Source of the DNA: Stramenopiles sp. TOSAG23-3 | Taxonomy: Eukaryota; Sar | Assembly (NCBI GenBank): GCA_900128585.1 | Contig: LT642147.1 | Location: 1 to 64,000 of the forward strand | Reading direction: 5' to 3' | DNA length: 64,000 bases | Part shown: piece after piece, positions 38,851 through 49,700 of the stretch | Position numbering within the stretch: position 1 is the stretch's first letter | How the letters are laid out: each line of letters begins with the position of its first letter | Notes under the pieces: model-generated | Told to the model about the DNA's origin: nothing | What the model saw: the letters and a program-made list of their open reading frames with translations, nothing else | Databases searched by the model: none | Program-made: the position numbers and the translations under genes

Positions 38851-39344
38851 GTTTGTATGGGCATGAAAGTAGTTGGGCCATTGAAACCAGTGAGAAGACA
38901 CTGCCCAGCTCGAAACGACCTCTTGCCCCTGGTGAAACGGGTGGGCGTGCAGTGCCAGAGGCTTAACGACACAATTTACTGGAAAGACGAGATTTACTTC
39001 AGAGGTAATATTCTATACGAACGAGTACACCTGTGTATTTTAAATACAGACTCTATTTTTTAATCATTTTAAGCCATTATTTTTTCCCCCTTCTCTTCTG
39101 AAAACCACTCCGTGGCTATGGTCCACAACAAACACCTCGGTTGGTTCAAGGGTGTGGCATCACGTCTTCGTGGCGACTCCCTTTCTTCTTATGGAGAATG
39201 GGTCTTCCGCTCGAAAAGTGCCCAATAACTCCCTGTCCCCGTTTCCGTGGTCCGAAAATCCTCTCTCTAGCAGTGCACAGCGTGTGTGCGTTTACTCGTT
39301 TCGCTCGAGCCAAACGCTGCCCGGAGGGACGCCTCCCCGATCAT
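38851..39344. other. Spacer with in-frame open extension
   Basis: The first 200 bp remain open in frame with the preceding small gene and have coding-like composition. From about 39060 on nothing is recognisable on the plus strand, and 39345 is the end of the minus-strand Cys-rich gene. Confidence 0.35.
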
Positions 39345-40034
39345 CTATGCCAGTAAATTTCGTAGAAACATGGCAACCACAAAAAATATACACATGGAAT
39401 GGGTGGCCAAGACATTGCCAATGCCGCAATCTAGCTCATCATAAAAGTTCTCCGGCTCGGCCTGCGCGGCGCCACAGCTTGCGCACCAGTGGGGCTGGTA
39501 TTGCTCGTTGTAATCGAGATCGTTTGACCCCAGGCACTCCCACAAAATTTTGCACAGCCAAAACATGGAGGACTTGTAGCACGTGTTCGTCTCCTCGCAG
39601 TTGCACTTGGCATTGCGCTTCCCCTTAAACACGAGGTTGTCGTACGAGGCGCACATCCCATCGCAACTTGCGGACCGCTTCTCAAACCTTCCTGGTGGGC
39701 CAAATCTTTCCCTTTTCAGCGCATCTAAATTATCTTTACAGCATTTCTCCATCTCGTAAACGTGACGTTCGCGACTGAGGACCAACTTTCTAGGCTTGCA
39801 CTCCGAGCCCGGGGGGCAATCCGCTTTTGTATCGCAAATCTTTAAAGGGTTTTGTATGTAGTCGTCGCACCGTTTGAAACACGACCGTCCAGTGGCCTCA
39901 GTAGCCATGTAATCTTGATACACGACAATGTTGCATTTCGACGCTGTCCCCGCCCCCCCCTGGCCTTTTGCAAACGAAAACAAGCCGGCCAATAGGACAA
40001 GTAAGTTGGCGAGGAACCGTTTGGACCCTGTCAT
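39345..40034 (-). CDS. Secreted or GPI/membrane-anchored cysteine-rich protein
   Basis: About 229 residues from ATG 40034. The signal peptide is clear (hydrophobic LLVLLAGLFSFA, then KGQGGAG). Some two dozen cysteines follow in a dense pattern, for example SCFKRCDD, CDTKADCPPGSECK, SCDGMCASYDN and KCNCEETNTC, so a disulfide-rich extracellular domain is likely. The last 20 residues are hydrophobic (MCIFFVVAMFLRNLLA), either a GPI-attachment signal or a C-terminal membrane anchor. I do not recognise the family. The frame is open further upstream to 40199, but the signal peptide fixes the likely start. It differs from the C-x-C-C repeats of the giant gene nearby. Function unknown. Confidence 0.6.
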   Translation of the reverse strand: MTGSKRFLANLLVLLAGLFSFAKGQGGAGTASKCNIVVYQDYMATEATGRSCFKRCDDYIQNPLKICDTKADCPPGSECKPRKLVLSRERHVYEMEKCCKDNLDALKRERFGPPGRFEKRSASCDGMCASYDNLVFKGKRNAKCNCEETNTCYKSSMFWLCKILWECLGSNDLDYNEQYQPHWCASCGAAQAEPENFYDELDCGIGNVLATHSMCIFFVVAMFLRNLLA

Positions 40035-41044
40035 TGCGCTGCGACTGAGAACAAACAAAATGGTCACTGCGCACACTTTCCCCCGCGCCTGTGTGTAAGG
40101 TTGGTGATAGAAGTTGCCTTTCTTTCGGTTTGCCTTCTTGCAATGGTAACGGTGGTTGTCAACGCTTTTGGCACTATCGTGTTTTATGCATTCACACACT
40201 TGTTTCTTTCAAGTCATCAGTCTATTTATCTGCTGTGTATTATTAATTTAAAAACATTTATTATTAATAATATTATTATTATTATTATAAAAGAAGAAGA
40301 AGTCGAGAGTTGATTCTCTTCTTCTTCTTCCTTCGTTGTTGTTGTTGTTTGATGCTATTTTTTTAATTATATAATTTATTATTATTATTTATTATGGCTT
40401 CTCTGTGCTGGCACAACAAAACAGAACAAAACAAATATAAGAAAACAAACACCATCATCCACATTTTCTTCTATCCAATTATCGTTCTTTAATTAATTTG
40501 CTCTTTGCTGTGTGGTACGTACGAGGTCCTGGCATTTTGAAGTTTCCTCTTCTACTCGTAGCGGTCAGAATTATTTATTATTTGCAATAAGTAAAGTAAC
40601 TAGGACAATATTAATAACTATAGACGAAGACGACTATTAATTAACACTCTCTTCTCGAATCAGATTTTCCCTTTGCTGTTTTGTTGCTATAATACCGTAC
40701 TTCGTTTAATATTTTATTGAATTTATTATATATTTGTTCTGGTTTTGCTTTTACAAAATTGCAAGACACACTATATTCATATAGTCTATCTAATATACGC
40801 AAGTTATTTGTATTGTTGTAACAAAGTAAATATTCTATTACGGTCGGTTTGGTGTATTACTCTAAAGTATAATATTAACTTTTTAATGCTAAATAACTTG
40901 ACGTTAAATTATTTAACCCCTCTATAATTCTAATACTCTCTCTGTCAACAACAACGAATGAACAAAAACTGGAACACAATGCATGTGCAAGGAGGCGCAA
41001 AAGAGCAGGCGGGGAATTCCAGACGAACTCCCCATACAACCTCT
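40035..41044. other. AT-rich spacer, about 1 kb
   Basis: Lies upstream of the Cys-rich gene and downstream of the PhyH-like gene (both minus). A short AAG run (40290-40301) faces a TTC run (40316-40330). Small open frames here have AT-rich composition and no support. Confidence 0.5.
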
Positions 41045-41974
41045 CTACAGCCCGACCCCTGCCCCTTGGGGGAAAAAATCTCTCAACGTCGCGTTTGCAC
41101 CTTCGACTTCGGGGTCAATGTGGTACGTAAACCCAGGAACCTTCGGATCCGTCGCCCTTTGAAACGCAAAGCAAAGTACTGCCCGGGCCCTCTCGCTTTT
41201 GTTTCCCCCGCCCAGATGGGCACAGCGCGAATCCATGACGTAAACATCGCCCCCTTTGCACTCGATCGCAGCGTCCCTGATTATTTCGTCCGTGAACACG
41301 ACCCGCTTCGATGGCGTCGATCCCTCCCCGCCGTCGTTGTCTCCCACGATCATGTCCTCCAGCTCCCCCTCGCTGTTGTACGTCTCTTTTTTCACTACGA
41401 CAGTTTCGTGGAAGGACGGTAGGTGAGTCTTTTCGAGCACGTGGGTCGGCCCCATATTCAGGTTAATATCATGGAGCGCCACGAACACGCTGGCGAGCCC
41501 CGGCAGCCCCGTCGCAGGGTCGTCGTCCAGCTTGCCGAAGGGAATATCGGAATGCAATCCCTGGGGCGCGGCGCCGGGGAAGGTGAGCAAGACGCTTAGC
41601 TCGACCAACGGTCCGTCATCCCCGCAAAGGCTTTGAAACATCGCTTTCGCACTCCTGTCCGCCCCGCAAACATGGTCCAGGATGGGTTTGATTTCAGGGG
41701 ACAAAGGAACGGGGAAGGAGTGCCTGTTTTTCGGGGAGTCCACAATATCAAATATTCTCCCGAGCTTGTACCGAAGCGATGAACTTTTTTCCTCCTGAAG
41801 CCGCAAAACAAAGTCCAGCGCCCGCGAAGTAACATCTTCTGGCAAACTGTGCCGAAAAACAGTGAACCCGCGCCGAACCAATTCGTCAGTGTATACATTG
41901 GACGAGGCGCCCGTTCCCTCCCGTGCGAGGGACCCGAAACACCTCGCCGCTGCCAAGAACGGACGCAGAAGCAT
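41045..41974 (-). CDS. Phytanoyl-CoA dioxygenase (PhyH)-like 2OG/Fe(II) oxygenase
   Basis: 309 residues. The N-terminal 25 residues are Arg/Ala/Leu-rich without acidic residues until later, which would suit an organelle presequence. The PhyH-type core shows HSD (H141, D143), the helix-strand block LNMGPTHVLEKTH, the distal histidine in DSRCAHLGGG (H253) and a basic residue (R262 or R264) in ERARAVLCFAF for 2-oxoglutarate. The fold and spacing match the PhyH family, which hydroxylates lipids or small molecules with Fe(II) and 2-oxoglutarate. An acidic loop lies at about 200-225. The substrate cannot be told. The first ATG is 41974. Confidence 0.8.
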   Translation of the reverse strand: MLLRPFLAAARCFGSLAREGTGASSNVYTDELVRRGFTVFRHSLPEDVTSRALDFVLRLQEEKSSSLRYKLGRIFDIVDSPKNRHSFPVPLSPEIKPILDHVCGADRSAKAMFQSLCGDDGPLVELSVLLTFPGAAPQGLHSDIPFGKLDDDPATGLPGLASVFVALHDINLNMGPTHVLEKTHLPSFHETVVVKKETYNSEGELEDMIVGDNDGGEGSTPSKRVVFTDEIIRDAAIECKGGDVYVMDSRCAHLGGGNKSERARAVLCFAFQRATDPKVPGFTYHIDPEVEGANATLRDFFPQGAGVGL

Positions 41975-43380
41975 GGTCTGGGTGGCAACCGGCTGTGTTA
42001 CAGAACATCCAACGCTGCCGTTCTAAACTCGCCAAACGAAGTGTGTAGTGTGTATTGTTCTAAGTTTATGTGGGTTTTAATTGTTTGAACAACAGTGGCG
42101 TGTGCGTTTAAGTGATCGTTTGTATTTATGGTGGTGGTTTATTATTATTAGATTATGCAGTAGTATATATAAGAAGAAGTAATGTAATATATTTGTTGAT
42201 GATTATTGAGAATTGAGAAGCATTGTTCTTCTAGTAGTAGTGCTATACCAAAAATAATTTTAAAAAAAAGAAGAGGAGAAGACTAATAAAAAATAATAAT
42301 TGATTTAATAGCTAGACTATACAGTGTAATAAGAAGAGAAGAAGAAGACAACATCCTTTTTTTTTCTTCTTCTTCTTCCTTTCTTATAAAAAGAAGGTAT
42401 AAAATAACAAAACATCTTCTTCTTTCTAAAAAAATAAAAAATAATAATTAAAAAATATCAATCCCACCACCGTGTAATAATATATATAAATAATAATAGC
42501 GAATCTATATAATAAAATAATAAAAGAAGAAAAGCAAATTAATTATATATATTATGCTATGGCTATATAATATAATAAAATAATAAAAGAGAAGAAGAAG
42601 AGAGAATTCAATAAATAAATAAAAAATAAAAGAGAAGAAGAAAAAAGAAGATGATGAACTACGAATAACTTATATTAGATTAAACTAAACGTAGTCATTT
42701 ATACTATTCTCCCTATTTAATTAATAGAATAGAAATTGTAATAATAGACATATGCTGTGTCTATTTAATATATATATATAGGTGCTACAATAGTATTAGA
42801 CTATGGAATAATAAATTGGAAGAATGAATATTTACTTTTTTTTAAACTTTTTTTTTTTTTTAATTTTTTTTTTTTCATCTCTTCTTTTTTTTTTTTGTTT
42901 CTTCTTCTTCTCCTCCTCTCTGTTGTGTGGTGTGGTGGTGATAAAAAAATAAAATATTATTATAATAATTTTTATTATTATTATTATTTTATTAAAAAAC
43001 ACAAAGTATCTTTTCAACCGATAGTATAAATTACGAAGATTGTACTTTTAAAAGAAACAAACAACAATATTGAATATCTTTTTACTATTTTCTCTTCTCT
43101 CAATGAATAAATAATAGTCATCTATGTGTGTGTACGTTGTACATTAAAAAGATACGGAAGAACTGTTCCATTGTTTCCTGGAGAAGGGCCAGGCGTATAC
43201 AACCTACCTACCGTACTACCCTCCCTGCCTACCCCCGTTACACGCGCCAACCACCGTTTGCTTTGCGTATCTTTCCTATACAATCGTCGAACCTTTTCTA
43301 GCCGATAGCGAACGCCAAGGGACGAGACCGCGGGCACGGGCGGGCGAGGGGGAAAGGGGGGGATAGTAGGACTAGGACAT
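41975..43380. other. Divergent promoter region, very AT-rich, with GAA and TTC runs
   Basis: A 1.4-kb spacer between the PhyH-like gene (minus) and the kinesin gene (plus). GAA-type runs lie near the minus gene (42172-42350) and TTC/poly-T runs near the plus gene (42837-42917), so each reads pyrimidine on the sense strand of its nearer gene. The final 240 bp become abruptly GC-richer toward the kinesin start. No other gene is seen. Confidence 0.55.
42837..42917. repeat. Poly-T / TTC tract
   Basis: Plus-strand homopolymeric T runs followed by TTC and TCC units. It lies about 465 bp upstream of the kinesin gene. Confidence 0.85.
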
Positions 43381-46092
43381 ATGGAGGCCGAGCTTCAGGC
43401 GGCCGTGCTGGAGCACGCAAAGTACCTCGGGCTGGACCCCGCCGTCGACGGCAAGTACATGCACTTGGCGAAAGAGGCCCTGTTGGCCCAGGTCCCGGCA
43501 CCGTGGGTCCAGTACGAGAGCGAGGAAGGCATCCCGTACTACTGCAACGAGGAAACCGGCGAATCCAGCTGGGAAAACCCCATGGACAACGTCTACTTTG
43601 AAAAGATAAGGGCGCTCAAGGAGCGGGACGGCGGGGTGCAGCCCCCGGCGAGCGCCCCCGTGGCCCCGCCCGCCGTGCCGCCCCCGGCGCTCCCGCTGCC
43701 GCCGCTGTCGCCGCCCGCGGCCGCCGCCCCCGACCCCGCGCCGGGGACGGGCAAAGCCGAGCCCAAGGCAGAGCCCGAAGGCGAGGACGACATAGAAAGT
43801 ATAGTGGGCAAGCGAGTCCTTGGGGGGGGCGTGGTCGAGTACAAAGTTCACTGGAGAGGGACCGGCCCGTCCGAGGACGAGTGGTTCGGCCGGGACGACC
43901 TGTTCGCGGAGTTCCCCCAGCACGTCCGCGATTACGAGGCCGCCCGCGACGCGCACGGGGCCTCGAAGCGCCGCCCCCCTCCCCCCCTCGCTGCCGCGTC
44001 CCCCGCCGGCAGCAACGCCGCCGCCGCCGCCGCCATGGAGTCCATGGAGCGCACGATCGACGAGCTGGAGGAGGAGGTGGTGCAGGCGAGGAAGCAGCTC
44101 ATGCGCGCCAAGGAAGAAGGGGACCGGGCGGCGCGCGGGAAGCGCCGGGCCGAGAGGGAGCTGAAGGACGTCTCGGACTCCTTGGAACGGCTGCGGGAAG
44201 AACTGGAGAGGGAGGCGGAAGAGAACGACGCCATGCGCTCGAACGTTCGCCGGATGGAGGCAGAGATCAAGCGGCACGAGCGGGCCTCGCAGGTGGCCTC
44301 GGGCGCCGGGCCGGGGCCCGCGGAGGCCGCGAACGCGGAGGAGGTGCTGGCCCTGCAGAAAGAGCTGAGCGGGGCACGGGGCGAGGTCAGCACGCTGAAA
44401 GCCGAGGGCGCCGCGGCCCGCAGGGAGGCCAGGGCGCTCCAAGAGGAGGCCTCGGCCCTGTCGGAGTCCCTCGAAAAGCGCAAGGCCGAGCTCGAGCAAG
44501 AGATGCACGCGTCCGCGGAGCTGCGGAAACGGCTCTTGGCCGCGGAGGCCACGGTCCCGGACGAGGGCAAGGGCCCGGACCCGGAGGCCGCGAAGGAGCT
44601 GGAAGAGCTTCGGGGCCGGTGCGAAGCGTCGGAGAACAGGATCAGCGACCTGAAGGGCGAGCGGCGCGCGCAGAAGGAGCAGCTTGGGGTGATGCGCAGC
44701 CTCCTTCTGCAAGCGCAGTCCGAGCTGAAGACCCGGGCCGCGGAGTCGGCCGAGCTCCAGGCGACGATCGAGACCGTCCGGGCGTCCGCCGCGGCCAACC
44801 TGGACCAGGCGGAGAAGGAGAAGGCCGCGGAGATCGAGCGGGTGGTGCAGGGCCGCCTCGCCGCGGCGCGGAGCGTCGCCGACGCGGAGATCGCCGCCGT
44901 CCGGGGACAGCTCGAAGCGGCCGAGGCGAAGCTGGTCGAGGAAATGACGAAGCGGCGGCGGCTGCACAACCGGGTCATGGAGCTGCAGGGCAACATACGC
45001 GTGTACTGCCGGGCCCGCCCGGTCAGCGCGACCGAGGAGGGGTTCGGGGACGAGAAGGCGGCCGTCGTGGTGCGCATGCCCGCGAACGACGACGGGTCCG
45101 TCCTGGTCCGCGCGTCCCTGGAGCAGCGAGAAATACGGTCCGACTTTGACTTTGACGCGGGGTTCTGGACCGGGTCGACGCAGGCGGGCGTGTTCGAACG
45201 GGTCCACCCGTTTGTGGTGAGCGCGATGGACGGGTACAACTGCTGCATATTCGCCTACGGCCAGACGGGGAGCGGGAAGACGTACACCATGGAGGGCCGG
45301 GCGGCCGACCGGGGCGTGAACGTGCGCGCGCTGGACGCCATGTTCGAGGAGGCCGGGAGCCGGGCGAAGAATTTGGGAATGCAGTACACGTTTGCGGTGA
45401 CCATGTGCGAAATATACCAGGAAGAGGTGTACGACCTTCTCCCGGAGACGAAGGTCGCCACGAGGACGAAGATCCAGCTTCGCCAAGGGAAGGGCGGGGC
45501 CGTGTACGCGGAGGGGCTGAACTCGGTCCCCGTCGCCACCACGGAAGACGTAGAACGCCTCGTCAAGCGCGGGCACAAGAACCGCTCCGTGGGGGCCCAC
45601 AACTTCAACGAGCACTCGTCCCGGTCCCACCTGGTGGTCGCCGTGGAGATACGGCGAGAAATCGTTCGGGACGACGGCCGAACGATGGTCCGGGTCTGCA
45701 CGCTCAACTTGGTCGATTTGGCGGGGAGCGAAAGGATCAGCAAGACCGACGCCAAGGGGGTGCGGCTGAAGGAGGCCCAGAGCATCAACAAAAGCCTGTC
45801 CGCGCTGGGCGACGTGATCGGGGCGCTGGGGGGCGCGAGCAAGCACGTCCCGTACCGGAACTCCAAGCTGACCTGGCTGCTGAGCGGGTCCCTCAGCGGC
45901 AACTCGAAAGTCCTGATGTTCGTGTGCATTTCGCCGACGAAAATGTGCGTGTCCGAGACCATGTGCTCGCTCAATTTTGCGCAGCGCTGCCGGTCGACCG
46001 AGCTCGGCCGGGCCAGCAAAGTTGGGGAGAGCTCGGGGGGGGGCGCGGGAGGCGCAAGGGGGCACCTGAGGCGCGGCAGCGGGAGGCGGTGA
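43381..46092 (+). CDS. Kinesin-14 with N-terminal WW domain and chromodomain
   Basis: 903 residues, intronless. A WW domain at about 40-65 (WVQYESEEGIPYYCN then SSWENP) is followed by a Pro/Ala linker. A chromodomain-like block at about 136-185 reads IESIVGKRVLGGGVVEYKVH, then WRGTGPSEDEWFGRDDL. An Ala/Glu-rich coiled coil runs from about 215 to 535. The C-terminal motor (about 538-880) has the P-loop GQTGSGKT near residue 627, switch I NEHSSRSH near 743 and switch II VDLAGSER near 780. A motor at the C-terminus after the neck motif GNIRVYCRARP marks a minus-end-directed kinesin-14. The WW and chromodomain would recruit Pro-rich partners and methylated histones, so a microtubule-chromatin link is inferred. 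The gene is strikingly GC-rich against its AT-rich neighbours, and its codons end mostly in G or C. Confidence 0.85.
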   Translation: MEAELQAAVLEHAKYLGLDPAVDGKYMHLAKEALLAQVPAPWVQYESEEGIPYYCNEETGESSWENPMDNVYFEKIRALKERDGGVQPPASAPVAPPAVPPPALPLPPLSPPAAAAPDPAPGTGKAEPKAEPEGEDDIESIVGKRVLGGGVVEYKVHWRGTGPSEDEWFGRDDLFAEFPQHVRDYEAARDAHGASKRRPPPPLAAASPAGSNAAAAAAMESMERTIDELEEEVVQARKQLMRAKEEGDRAARGKRRAERELKDVSDSLERLREELEREAEENDAMRSNVRRMEAEIKRHERASQVASGAGPGPAEAANAEEVLALQKELSGARGEVSTLKAEGAAARREARALQEEASALSESLEKRKAELEQEMHASAELRKRLLAAEATVPDEGKGPDPEAAKELEELRGRCEASENRISDLKGERRAQKEQLGVMRSLLLQAQSELKTRAAESAELQATIETVRASAAANLDQAEKEKAAEIERVVQGRLAAARSVADAEIAAVRGQLEAAEAKLVEEMTKRRRLHNRVMELQGNIRVYCRARPVSATEEGFGDEKAAVVVRMPANDDGSVLVRASLEQREIRSDFDFDAGFWTGSTQAGVFERVHPFVVSAMDGYNCCIFAYGQTGSGKTYTMEGRAADRGVNVRALDAMFEEAGSRAKNLGMQYTFAVTMCEIYQEEVYDLLPETKVATRTKIQLRQGKGGAVYAEGLNSVPVATTEDVERLVKRGHKNRSVGAHNFNEHSSRSHLVVAVEIRREIVRDDGRTMVRVCTLNLVDLAGSERISKTDAKGVRLKEAQSINKSLSALGDVIGALGGASKHVPYRNSKLTWLLSGSLSGNSKVLMFVCISPTKMCVSETMCSLNFAQRCRSTELGRASKVGESSGGGAGGARGHLRRGSGRR

Positions 46093-46730
46093 TGCGAGGG
46101 GGAGGGGGGAGGGAGGGGGCCAACGTAACGTATTAAAACAAAAAAATACATACGAAGTAAGGTAAGCGAATGTAACAACGTAATGCCTGCAATTTAGGTA
46201 CGTTATTTAAAATTTATCGTCTTCATGCACCGCGAATGTAAATCTGCTCCTTCGGTCCAGGAAAAAATAAAAATGAAATATATACTTTTGATACAAGAAA
46301 ATTGGCTGTTATTTAAGTAATTAAATTAATGTACTGCGAACTGAAATCTAGATTTAGACATTCTAGGTTTACATTCCTTCATGACTAATCGATATACCCT
46401 TGCCACTTAGTCTTGACTATCATTCTCAGATGAACTCCCTTCATAATCTGAACCAGTAGATGGATTAGCATTGTATACTTTTCGTATCCTCTTTATTCCC
46501 GTGTGGTGGGACCAAGTTATATAAGAAATACCAGTTTAATAAACACGACATGGAAAAAATTGAAGATCAAGATTTTTACAGGTACTCTTGTATTATAAAA
46601 TCTTAAAGTTTAATATCGTACGAAATAAGCCCTAAGTATATTTTAGTATGGAGGCGTTCTCGAGGTTTGGTTTGCCCGCACCGCCACGAAAAGGCTCCTC
46701 GTGCGCACGATACACGCCCGCCGCCCGGCC
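46093..46730. other. Convergent 3' spacer with dispersed repeats
   Basis: AT-rich after the first 60 bp. It holds two partial copies of the short repeat also seen at 28.05 kb (46218-46262 and 46300-46375). A minus-strand stretch at about 46407-46510 reads as the end of an acidic, Ser-rich protein and then stops; it has no start and may be a relic or chance. Confidence 0.45.
46218..46375. repeat. Short dispersed repeat, copies 2 and 3
   Basis: Two partial tandem units. The first has ATGCACCGCGAATGTAAATC. The second has GGCTGTTATTTAA, ACTGCGAA with an ATCTAG, and GGTTTACAT. Order and spacing match 28055-28150 loosely. Confidence 0.45.
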
Positions 46731-49700
46731 TTAAATCTGTTGGGTTTTTGGCTCGGGAGACGAGGGCAGCTGAAAGCTGGACGCCTTTGCCCCTGCGGAC
46801 GCTTTCACGGATTTCTTCTTCGTCTTCTTCTTCTGCCCGGCCGAGGACTTCTTCTGGCCCGCGCTTTTCGTCTTGGACTTCCTCGCCCCCTTCTTCTCCG
46901 GGCCCTTCTCCGCGTCTGGCCCGTCCCCGCCTTCCAGGTCCACCATGGCAATCTCTTTCTCCCCGTCGGATTTTTTGGCCGGCTTGGGCTTGCTGGCGAC
47001 CTTCTTCAACGCCAACTCCTTCGCCTCGATGCGGGCAAGCACCTCCGTCTGCTCCGTCTCCAGCTCCCCGATGCTCTCCTCGATGGAGTCCCCCTCGTCG
47101 CCTTCGTCCAGGGCCTTCTTCTTTTCCCGCAGCGCCTTCATTTCCGCGTCGATCTCCACCAAGCGCTCCACGTCCGGGTCGCTCGAGGCAAGCGGGCCCT
47201 TGTACACGGGGTCGTCGCCCTTCCTGCCCAGCATGAAGAACAACCCAAAGCACACCAGCCCGATCAAGATGACAATCGCGACGATGATCAGCCAGGTCAA
47301 GTCGAAGGCCCCGGTCCCGGCGGCGGCGGCGGCGTCGTCCGTGGCGGGCGACGGTTTGGGGGTGCACACGTCACCGGTATCGCAGTACGTGGCAACGCTG
47401 CCCATGGCGCTCCCGCAAAAGCACGCCTGCGAGGCTTCCTCGCCTTGGGTGCAGGGGCGGCGCTGCGGCACGGCTCCCCCGTTCGCGTCGTACTTGCACA
47501 CTTGCCCGGGTGCCAACAGGTCGGGGATGGCCGAGCTGGTGCCACACTTGCACGCCACGGAAACGATCACGTCTGCGGGGCAGTCCACAACGTTGGCAAG
47601 GCGAGCCACGGTGCTTTCGTCGCTGCTGGAAGTCCCAAAGCCCGGGACGAGGCACGTCTGCAGCGGCCCTTGGGCCACCTTGCACTTGAGACCCTGCTCG
47701 TTGCAGCAGGCGCACGGGAGCCCGGTCAACGCGTTGCCGTCGGTGGAGCACCGTCCCAGGGCCGTGTCTTTCAGGACCGTGTGCGCGCACACCTGCCCAC
47801 TGGCGATCATGGCACTCCCGCACCTGCAGGGGAGCGAGGCAACTGCAGACCCATCGCTGGAGCTGCATGGCGCGACTTCGGACGTGGCGCCGCCCGCGCA
47901 AGCCTGCCCTGCCTGGGCGATGGTGCATTGGGTGCCGTCCGTGTTGCAGCATGCGCACTCGGACGTTGTTACTGCTCCGTCGATGCACTTGGTAAGGGTG
48001 CCGTCGGTTTTGATGGAGTGGTAGCACACGCCGCCGGGCACAATCGTCTTTGCGCCGCACGTGCACGTGACTTTGGTAGCCGCCGTGCCGTCTTGGTTCG
48101 CGCAGTCCGTGAACGCGCTCACGGCCGCCGTTGACGCGCCCGTCAGGCACGTATCTGTCGTGGTGGCCAGTTTGCAGGCTCCCCCGTCGGTGCTGCAGCA
48201 GAAGCACTCTGCGGTCGGCCGGTTCCCGTCGGTGGTTGTGCACTTTGCAATCTTGTACGAGTCCTCGGCGTTTTTCAGGTTGCAAACGTCTCCGCTCACG
48301 GCGTTGGGCGCCGTGGGCACCCCGCACGTGCACGACTTCGTTGTGGCGCTGATGCCGTCCCTGGGGCTGCATGTGCTCAACAGGGACACGGCGCTGTTCA
48401 GGCACACCCTTCCCGATTCCGCTTGGTTGCACGCCTGCCAGGCGTTGCAGCACGCGCAAAACCCGGTGTTGACGCTGCCGTCGCTCTTCGCACACTTCGA
48501 CAGGACTTTCTTCGAGTACCGGTTGTGGATGCACAGATCCCCGCTCGCAATCGCCGGCGTTTTTCCGCCGCACTTGCAGGCTCGAGGGGCGGCGTGGTAC
48601 CCGTGCTGGAATCTTTCGTTGTTTTGCATGTCGATCTGAACGTCGTCGCAGTTTTGGACGTTGTCCACCCGGGAGGAACCGCCGACGAGCTTGTCCTCTC
48701 GGTCTGTGCCAGACTGACCAGTAAACCCGGTCCTCAACCCTGCATTTGCAGTATTGCACGCCCCGGTCGCTAACAATGCGTGCAACCGGAAAGTACTCCC
48801 TTCTGCGTTTATGTTTTGAACACAGTACGTTGTTCCATCGCGCAGCCCGTTGGGGATATTTGAAGATGCAAGGTGTGTATCAGCCTCGTTTCCGAGGGCG
48901 TAGGTCACATTTTGGCCATCGGAAAACCCGTGATTTTCGATGGTGAACGTGTCGCCGTTAAATGCTTTGAGAAAGTAGTACGTCAGCCCGCACGTCTGCC
49001 CGACCTTGGCGTAGTTGCACTGGCGAGGGTAGGTGCCTGCGACTGGGCAGCACGCTTGGGCCGTAGTGGCGACGATCCCCCCGCCCCCTGCGAATATGGT
49101 CATCGATTGCATCGCTTTCGTCTCGCACACCTCGCCCCTTCCCATCGGCGATCCCCTGGTAGTTGGCACGCCCGTGTTGAGGCAGTAGCACTCCGTGGCC
49201 GTCTGCCGGATGTTGTCCCCGGCGGTCTTGGGCGTGCTGGTTAGGAAACACTGCAAGCCCCCTTTCCATGCGTCAGTGGATGATATTGCAGTACTAGTGA
49301 ACAGCCCCCCAGCCGCGTTTGGCGAGGTAAGGGTGATTGGAGAGCCCGTGGAAGCAATAGCGTCTCGGTGCCAAAATGTCAATGTTCCTTTGGTCGGTGA
49401 AAGCTTTGCCTTGGCGTTGTTGTTCAAGACGAACGTGGACCCCGCCGACGTTGTGTACGCCAAGGTACCGGTGGGCGCCAAGGACTCCGTGACACTCATG
49501 TAAATGGGGTCTCCGTTAGCAATAGTAGTGTCTGTTGGAGTTCCCCTGGTTACCGTGACTGTAGTTGAACCACCAGTTGACGTAACTGTCATGATTTCGC
49601 TTTTGATTTTGATCAGTAAACGTAGTCCCAGTTCCCGAGAGCGTATTAGTAACGACTGTCGTCTTTGCAGTGGTGAGCAAAATAGGGTCGGTGTCGGCGT

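Noticed and set aside
43372-46065. An 897-codon open frame on the minus strand opposite the kinesin gene
   Set aside because: It is the mirror of a GC-rich, G/C-ending-codon gene. Its product is Pro/Arg/Gly/His-rich with no domain, whereas the plus strand has a complete kinesin.
47371-48759. A 462-codon frame on the minus strand, and long plus-strand frames over 46.7-48.1 kb
   Set aside because: They overlap the giant Cys-rich gene in other phases and give Arg/His-rich products without the repeat pattern.
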